Assembly (NCBI GenBank): GCA_964653235.1
Contig: CAZZCP010000078.1
Span: 1 to 10,339, forward strand
From: CAZZCP01 sp964653235
Lineage (GTDB): Bacteria; Bdellovibrionota; Bdellovibrionia; Bdellovibrionales; UBA840
Direction: 5' to 3'
Length of the DNA: 10,339 nt
Shown: piece after piece, positions 6,436 to 10,339 of the stretch
Numbering within the stretch: position 1 is the first letter of the stretch
How the letters are laid out: every line of letters begins with the position of its first letter
The notes under the pieces: model-generated
The model's database searches: none
What the model saw: the letters and a program-made list of their open reading frames with translations, nothing else
What the model was told of the DNA's origin: nothing
Translations under genes and position numbers: made by a program

Positions 6436-7626
6436 GCTGAGTGCAGAGCCTAAGTGCCCGCCATAGTTTAAAATTTGTGCTCGCTCAAGAAAAGTTTCTT
6501 CAAGAAAAGCCATCTCGCGTTCATTTACCAACATGTCGTCTCTACTATGAATGAGCTGAATATGGTCATTCTCCTGCAAGAACTGCTGGTGAGCGAAAAG
6601 ACTACTTTCTTCTTCATAGTCTAGCAAACTGTAGCTAGGTTCGCTTTTCTGTAAGTAGGGAATTAAAATAAAGTTGACGTATTGGTTGAGATTCATTTTA
6701 GATGCAATGTTTTGTTTTCTTCTGAGAATGTTTCTTATTAGTACAGATCCTGTACCTGGATCTTCGGGAAATAGATCGTTCTCAATGGGATTGGCTTCTT
6801 GGGTATAGAGTGAAATTTCAGCCAGTGGCGTTTTTAAAGCATAAGAAATTACAAATTTTTTCTCTGAATCAGTAAGCTGTTGAATGCTTTGGCTATAGGC
6901 GAGAATGTCTTCTTCTGTGAGACTTCCTTTCTTTTGATACTTTGCAGTTATGTTCGCAAAGCTTCTGAGACCAAATATATTTATTTTTTCATTGCCATAT
7001 TTTGTCAATCGATTCAGAGCAGTACTTAAGCTTACAGGTGGATTTACCAATAGATTGCGAACAATCGGTAAATCGCCATTCTCTTGATTGTACTTATCAA
7101 GGAGTATGGCATATACACTTCCTAGGGAAAAACTAAAAATTTTGATTTCATCGTAGGTTTTAGCAGTGTTTTTTTGAATATCTGCAAGCACTATTTTTAT
7201 AGCATTATAGAGATCGATTACATCTAAAGATGTGATTCCAACATAGCTGTTTTTGCTGGCAGATCTTTGAAAGTTACTTGAAAAAGGGTTGGGCATTGTA
7301 ACTACGTCAGAGTGCTTTTGTATAATTTTAGCAAAATGATAGCCCACATTGGCTTTTGCATCCCCACCAATACCCACGATTTGAATCACCAAACTTCTTT
7401 TTGAACTAGGGCTTTGTAAGTATTTGTATTCGAGCTTCTCTTTGCGTCCATTCAGGATTTGGATTCTATTTAAACCAACTTGTGTTTCAGAAGGCGTAGG
7501 CAATATAGCGGTGGCGATGGTTGCATCTAATGCGTTAGGGATTGGAAAATGATAGTTTTCCTGGTCCGTATCGTAACCCATCGCAATGGATAAATTTAGA
7601 AGCAATGTTAATAAAAAATATTTCAT
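6370..7626 (-). CDS. Exported alpha/beta-hydrolase-like protein
   Basis: This 418-residue protein begins with a signal peptide (MKYFLL..., likely cut after AMG at 17). Alpha/beta-hydrolase features appear in the right order. An oxyanion-type VGIGGD lies at 84-89. A nucleophile elbow SFSLG with S167 replaces the usual first Gly of GxSxG by Ser. A candidate acid lies in HSRDD (D363 or D364), and the catalytic His is H391 in GGHLG. The substrate is unknown; lipase, esterase or peptidase are all possible. The start at 7626 is chosen because GGGGA precedes it and it opens the signal peptide; a further TTG at 7743 would only add a non-signal leader. The last 22 codons lie antisense within lipB. It follows the metallopeptidase-like gene on the same strand after 107 bases. 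Confidence 0.75.
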   Translation of the reverse strand: MKYFLLTLLLNLSIAMGYDTDQENYHFPIPNALDATIATAILPTPSETQVGLNRIQILNGRKEKLEYKYLQSPSSKRSLVIQIVGIGGDAKANVGYHFAKIIQKHSDVVTMPNPFSSNFQRSASKNSYVGITSLDVIDLYNAIKIVLADIQKNTAKTYDEIKIFSFSLGSVYAILLDKYNQENGDLPIVRNLLVNPPVSLSTALNRLTKYGNEKINIFGLRSFANITAKYQKKGSLTEEDILAYSQSIQQLTDSEKKFVISYALKTPLAEISLYTQEANPIENDLFPEDPGTGSVLIRNILRRKQNIASKMNLNQYVNFILIPYLQKSEPSYSLLDYEEESSLFAHQQFLQENDHIQLIHSRDDMLVNEREMAFLEETFLERAQILNYGGHLGSALSLEMESIVIDGLSLIHELPEVF

Positions 7627-7644
7627 AAAATTTCCCCGGATAAG

Positions 7645-7650
7645 AATATA
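7645..7650 (-). promoter_or_regulatory. Possible -10 box of the hydrolase-like gene
   Basis: On the minus strand, TATATT (7650-7645) matches five of six bases of the -10 consensus and sits about 18 bases before the ATG at 7626. No convincing -35 box is seen 17 bases upstream. It suggests that the hydrolase-like gene may have its own promoter in the 107-base gap as well as read-through from upstream. Confidence 0.3.
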
Positions 7651-7733
7651 ACGAAGATTGAGCGAAAGAAAAGAGTGAAAAAATGTATTGTGGCAAATGG
7701 CAACTACCAAGAATTTTTGAAATAAAGATGTAT

Positions 7734-8453
7734 CTATAGGCAACTCAGATCGATTTCTTTTTTAAGAATTTCTTTTGCATCTGGAAAGTTTCTTTTTTTA
7801 AGCCATTTCTGGATTTTTTTTTGTCTGTTTTTAATGCAACCCAGCCATTGAATCTCTTCAGGACTCAAATAGATTTTCTTTTTTGCAGCGATTTGATTTG
7901 CTGGCAAAACATCATAAAGCCACTTACGGTAGCCAATCAAAGGTTTACTGAACTGACCATCATCAGCAGCCAGAGTCTGCAGATCAATTCGTCTTTCATA
8001 AGAGATTTGAATCGCTTCAATGTATTGACTCCAAAAAGCAGTCCAAAGTCCTCGCCAATTTTGATAGCTCAATAAATGATAGAGTTCGTGCGTCCAAATG
8101 GCTCTGCGGTACTCAAAATCCAAGTCTTTTAGAAGAGCTCTTGGGTGAACCCCTAATAGATAGCGATTCCAATCCCACTTGCCTTCTATTAAAATAGGCT
8201 CCATCGAAAAAAAGAAATTTTCAGATCGAATTTCACGTAGCTCGATTGAGATTTTTTTTCTCTTCATTACTTTTTTGAAGCTTTGTCGTAAATCGAGTGA
8301 ACTTGCAAAGACTTGATTCAATTCTTTCAAAATTTGTTCTTGTTGTTTGCGGCTCATTTGCTGTGCAATTACTTCGATTTGAACCGAATCATCAATATGA
8401 ATATTACCTGCAAAGCAAGGCAAGTAGTAAAAAAGAATTACCAAGTAGCGCAC
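7734..8453 (-). CDS. Exported HExxH metallopeptidase-like protein
   Basis: This 239-residue protein has a short signal peptide ending in PCFA (about residue 15). It contains HELYH at 122-126, the zinc-binding HExxH of metallopeptidases. It is followed 26 residues later by ERRID (153-157), an ExxxD that could give the third zinc ligand as in gluzincin-type enzymes. The surroundings are aromatic (NWRGLWTAFWSQY), and the C-terminus is very Lys-rich. The exact family is not recognised. The start is uncertain. GTG at 8453 gives a charged N-terminus (MRY) suited to export but has no upstream ribosome binding site. TTG at 8444 sits six bases after AGAGGTG but loses the arginine. It lies upstream of the exported hydrolase-like gene and may share a transcript with it. 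Confidence 0.65.
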   Translation of the reverse strand: MRYLVILFYYLPCFAGNIHIDDSVQIEVIAQQMSRKQQEQILKELNQVFASSLDLRQSFKKVMKRKKISIELREIRSENFFFSMEPILIEGKWDWNRYLLGVHPRALLKDLDFEYRRAIWTHELYHLLSYQNWRGLWTAFWSQYIEAIQISYERRIDLQTLAADDGQFSKPLIGYRKWLYDVLPANQIAAKKKIYLSPEEIQWLGCIKNRQKKIQKWLKKRNFPDAKEILKKEIDLSCL

Positions 8454-8534
8454 CTCTAAGACTTATCCAATTCTGATCTCAACTGTCGAGAATTTATTCT
8501 TGCCTCCTTGGAAAGATTCGGTATTTTTTCAGGT

Positions 8535-9065
8535 ATGGGAAAACTCGCAAATTTTTCATTTGAGTCAGAAAAGCTTTTGATGCTCTATTTGGGCGGAAAA
8601 GCAGAGGGCTGCCGCACAGAACTGCACGATGTGGTTTTTGCTGTCTGCAAAAACTCTGAAGAACTCAAAAGAAAATTACCCGAGAAATGGTTTGGTACAA
8701 GAGAGTCTCTACACATTGATTCTTGGCATAGCATAGAAAATGTAGATGGCTATGATGTTTACTTTAAAAAAGAAGAAATTCATCAGGCAGAGAGCCTATA
8801 TTTTTTGAATATTGGCTATTACGAAAAAGGTGTTTTTGGAGAGAATCATTTTTATGATTTGGCCGTAGCTGCAACTCCCGCAGAGGCAAAACATCGAGTA
8901 AAGCTCAAGATCGATCAAAAAGCCTATCAAGCTCACACAGATGATCAGTATCTGATCGAAGATTGCATCGAGCTCAATCACGTAGATCAGTTTTATATCT
9001 GCTTGAAACCTGGGCACAATTTTAAAAACTCTGAGCCTGTAAACGGCTGGCAAAGAATAGACTAG
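8535..9065 (+). CDS. DUF1543 family protein
   Basis: The 176-residue product resembles the DUF1543 family of short proteins of unknown function. The family-like segments are LLMLYLGGKAEGCRTELHDVVFAV, WFGTRESLHIDSWHSIENVDGYDV, SLYFLNIGYYEKGVFGENH, AATPAEAKHRVK and YLIEDCIELN. No signal peptide is present, so it is cytoplasmic. The start is unclear. ATG at 8535 is the first ATG in frame. TTG at 8508 is possible but has no ribosome binding site. Family members usually begin only a few residues before YLGG, which would favour TTG 8577 or ATG 8580. The gene is divergent from the metallopeptidase-like gene and is followed by the inverted-repeat region. Confidence 0.8.
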   Translation: MGKLANFSFESEKLLMLYLGGKAEGCRTELHDVVFAVCKNSEELKRKLPEKWFGTRESLHIDSWHSIENVDGYDVYFKKEEIHQAESLYFLNIGYYEKGVFGENHFYDLAVAATPAEAKHRVKLKIDQKAYQAHTDDQYLIEDCIELNHVDQFYICLKPGHNFKNSEPVNGWQRID

Positions 9066-9088
9066 TTGCTTGGCCCTCATAGTAGATA

Positions 9089-9121
9089 AAACTTCATAAA
9101 CTGCTCCCTTTTATTTCACTT
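9089..9121 (-). repeat. Dispersed repeat, copy 2 (inverted)
   Basis: Bases 9101-9121 are the exact reverse complement of 30-50 and 9251-9271. The longer 9089-9121 stretch matches 30-62 reversed at 32 of 33 positions. It includes TGAAGTTT on the minus strand, one base from a sigma-28 -35 box, but no CCGAT core follows at the right distance, so this copy is not predicted to be an active promoter. It begins 23 bases after the DUF1543 stop codon. Confidence 0.8.
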
Positions 9122-9207
9122 CGGACGTCCGTCCGAGAGTATCTAGGTACTTAAAACCTTTAGTATAGCTTGTCCGAGATTCGTGAAAATTTGGTACATT
9201 TTCGGAT
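9121..9207. promoter_or_regulatory. Cluster of TCGGAC/GTCCGA half-sites
   Basis: TCGGAC (9121-9126), GTCC and GTCCGA (9131-9136) form a 16-base interrupted palindrome. GTCCGAGA occurs twice in direct orientation (9131-9138 and 9172-9179). A related TCGGAT is at 9202-9207. Repeated half-sites between an orphan gene and a secreted-protein gene could be binding sites for a dimeric regulator. No regulator is identified. Confidence 0.35.
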
Positions 9208-9250
9208 GAGTATTCTAGATCATTGAAATTGCGATTGAATTCAGGGAAAA

Positions 9251-9271
9251 AAGTGAAATAAAAGGGAGCAG
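9251..9271 (+). repeat. Dispersed repeat, copy 3
   Basis: This is identical over 21 bases to 30-50. It lies 101 bases before the ATG of the exported pseudokinase gene, as copy 1 lies 55 bases before the small exported-protein gene, in the same orientation. The flanks beyond the 21 bases differ from copies 1 and 2, and no sigma-28 boxes follow it. Confidence 0.8.
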
Positions 9272-9372
9272 CTAAAAAACTTCAACACTCCCTAGAGTCT
9301 TTTCATTTTTCTGTTTTTTAGTAGCGAAAGCTATTTTATTTCTTAATATAGCAAACAAAAGGCTCATCAAAA

Positions 9373-10272
9373 ATGAAATATTTTTACTCTTTGATATTCA
9401 TATTCTGTTCGCTATCCTTTGCGGATGATCCCATCTGGATTGAGCCTGAAACGGGTAGAAGTTTTGAGCTTTTACATAGAACAAATCATGGAGTTTTGCC
9501 TGTCTATATTGTTAGGGATACTGCAACCGACAAAATATTTTACATCCAGCGCGACTATACTTTGCAGCGCTCATCTCTTGATCGAAAAGCGAGTGAGCGC
9601 GCTTTTTCTTTGCATGGAGCCGAGACGCAATGGCTTGAAAACAATGGGATTAGAGCAAGATATTTATTGGTACCAAGCAAAGGATTTAGTCTAAGAGCTG
9701 CGCTTTCACAAGAGCGAAGCTTATCAAAGCAAAGAATCGCGATCGCAGAGCGAGTTTTTTTAGACTTGTTTGAATTGCATTTCATTTACTTAAAAATGGT
9801 AATTGCACACCATCGCTTTCACCCTGATGCAATAGCAGTTCATGAATCGGGAAGAATTCGATTGCAAGACTTCTCAAGAGTAAGTCTGGCACAAAGAGTT
9901 CTAACTCATCCAGGAGTTGTTCCGCAGGACTTTCGTGCCTTTGAAATTGCAAACTCATTACCCTCAAGTTCGCGTGCAGATCTCTTTGCGTTAAGTAGAA
10001 CTTTAACTTGGATTCTTCTTGGAGATGCCGATTTTCAAGATATTGTGAGAAAAGCAAAAGGGGATTATTCTATATTTGCTCATGAGGTTGAAAGCAGAAA
10101 AACGAAAATCCAGCGTGCTGGAGGTGCTAATATCTTACACTGGATTGAAGGTTTGGCTCATCCTGATCCTAGAACCCGTTCTCTTTATGCCGAAAGTTTT
10201 TATGTAAGTCGCAGAGGATTTGGCTTTATCCATGCCGGTGGCTGCGAAAGGGCAATGCGAGTTGGCTTTTAA
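9373..10272 (+). CDS. Exported protein-kinase-like protein (predicted pseudokinase)
   Basis: The 299-residue product has a signal peptide (MKYFYS...SLSFA, cut near residue 17) followed by a degenerate serine/threonine-kinase fold. IFYIQRD (55-61) stands where the VAIK lysine is expected, with Gln59 in its place. HHRFHPDAIAV (146-156) aligns with the HRDxKPxNxLV catalytic loop, but the catalytic Asp is Phe149, the Lys is His150 and the Asn is Ala153. DFS (166-168) replaces DFG, keeping the metal-binding Asp. RADLFAL (201-207) resembles the alpha-F segment, and DPRTR (265-269) the final dPxxR helix. Loss of the VAIK Lys, HRD Asp and loop Asn predicts no kinase activity; a binding or scaffold role outside the cytoplasm, where ATP is scarce, is an inference. 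AAAGG precedes the ATG by about ten bases. Confidence 0.7.
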   Translation: MKYFYSLIFIFCSLSFADDPIWIEPETGRSFELLHRTNHGVLPVYIVRDTATDKIFYIQRDYTLQRSSLDRKASERAFSLHGAETQWLENNGIRARYLLVPSKGFSLRAALSQERSLSKQRIAIAERVFLDLFELHFIYLKMVIAHHRFHPDAIAVHESGRIRLQDFSRVSLAQRVLTHPGVVPQDFRAFEIANSLPSSSRADLFALSRTLTWILLGDADFQDIVRKAKGDYSIFAHEVESRKTKIQRAGGANILHWIEGLAHPDPRTRSLYAESFYVSRRGFGFIHAGGCERAMRVGF

Positions 10273-10274
10273 AA

Positions 10275-10339
10275 GTTTTTTTCTCTGTAGTTTTTTTCTC
10301 TGTAGTTTTTTTTCTAAGTTTTTTTTCTAAGTTTTTTTT
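10275..10339. repeat. T-rich short tandem repeats at the window edge
   Basis: Two copies of a 15-base unit (G, seven T, CTCTGTA; 10275-10289 and 10290-10304) are followed by two copies of a 13-base unit (G, eight T, CTAA; 10305-10317 and 10318-10330) and a partial third. They begin two bases after the pseudokinase stop. The window ends inside the array, which suggests that the assembly broke here or that the terminal units are an artefact of a slippage-prone sequence. Confidence 0.85.

Larger units (their letters stand above)
9101..9271. repeat. 171-bp unit bounded by 21-bp perfect inverted repeats
   Basis: The arms 9101-9121 and 9251-9271 are perfectly complementary with 129 bases between them. 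The unit could be a small non-autonomous (MITE-like) element, a cruciform, or a large RNA hairpin that ends the DUF1543 transcript. No clean target-site duplication is visible: TAAA occurs directly outside the left arm and one base beyond the right arm. The spacer has no reading frame of note. Confidence 0.6.
9066..9372. other. Intergenic region with inverted repeat and half-site cluster
   Basis: No gene is seen in these 307 bases. They contain two copies of the 21-bp repeat facing each other (9101-9121 and 9251-9271), and between them a TCGGAC/GTCCGA half-site cluster. Bases 9322-9333 form a small hairpin, TAGC-GAAA-GCTA, followed by a T-rich stretch; it lies in the likely leader of the following gene. 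No promoter is obvious for the downstream gene. AAAGG at about 9357-9361 is its probable ribosome binding site. Confidence 0.7.

Noticed and set aside
8503..8509. Perfect AAGGAGG Shine-Dalgarno sequence on the minus strand
   Set aside because: No start codon follows at a usable distance, and it lies too far upstream of the metallopeptidase-like start to serve it; taken as coincidence.
9322..9340. TAGC-GAAA-GCTA hairpin with TTTT as a terminator
   Set aside because: The four-pair AT-containing stem is weak, and the T-run is interrupted; it is mentioned only as part of the leader region.
10275..10339. CRISPR-like repeats at the right end
   Set aside because: The units are 13-15 bases, contiguous without spacers and mostly T; this is a simple tandem repeat.

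Overview
The window looks like a chromosomal segment from a moderately AT-rich Gram-negative bacterium. I read it as a Bdellovibrio-like or related delta-proteobacterial lineage. The basis is indirect: truA, rplM and rpsI lie next to a lipoate/2-oxoacid-dehydrogenase operon, several small exported proteins surround them, and one exported-protein gene carries a sigma-28 (FliA-type) promoter. The taxonomic call is an inference without any database search. Both ends look like contig ends: a dispersed repeat lies near the left end, and a T-rich tandem repeat forms the right edge.

Layout. 1-400: a small exported protein driven by a near-consensus sigma-28 promoter, closed by a bidirectional terminator. 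423-2030, minus strand: rpsI and rplM (ribosomal proteins S9 and L13) with their own promoter, then truA. The truA 3' end is cut short by an apparent frameshift next to a 10-N assembly gap. 2075-6435, plus strand: a tight operon of lipA, a dihydrolipoamide acyltransferase (E2), lpdA (E3) and lipB. 6370-8453, minus strand: a secreted alpha/beta-hydrolase-like protein whose last 22 codons overlap the lipB 3' end, preceded by a secreted HExxH metallopeptidase-like protein. 8535-9065, plus strand: a DUF1543-type protein. 9066-9372: a 307-base intergenic region holding a 21-bp perfect inverted repeat and a cluster of TCGGAC/GTCCGA half-sites. 9373-10272: an exported protein-kinase-like protein that has lost nearly all catalytic residues (a pseudokinase). 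10275-10339: T-rich tandem repeats.

How the genes work together. LipB transfers octanoate from acyl carrier protein to lipoyl domains, and LipA inserts sulfur to make lipoate. E2 carries that lipoate on its DKA lysine and E3 re-oxidises it. The operon therefore encodes the lipoyl-bearing core of a 2-oxoacid dehydrogenase together with the machinery that activates it; the E1 component is not in the window. The right-hand third is a different kind of DNA, rich in exported proteins of unknown role.

The most noteworthy items are the exported pseudokinase, the three-copy repeat next to two exported-protein genes, and the sigma-28 promoter embedded in one of those copies.
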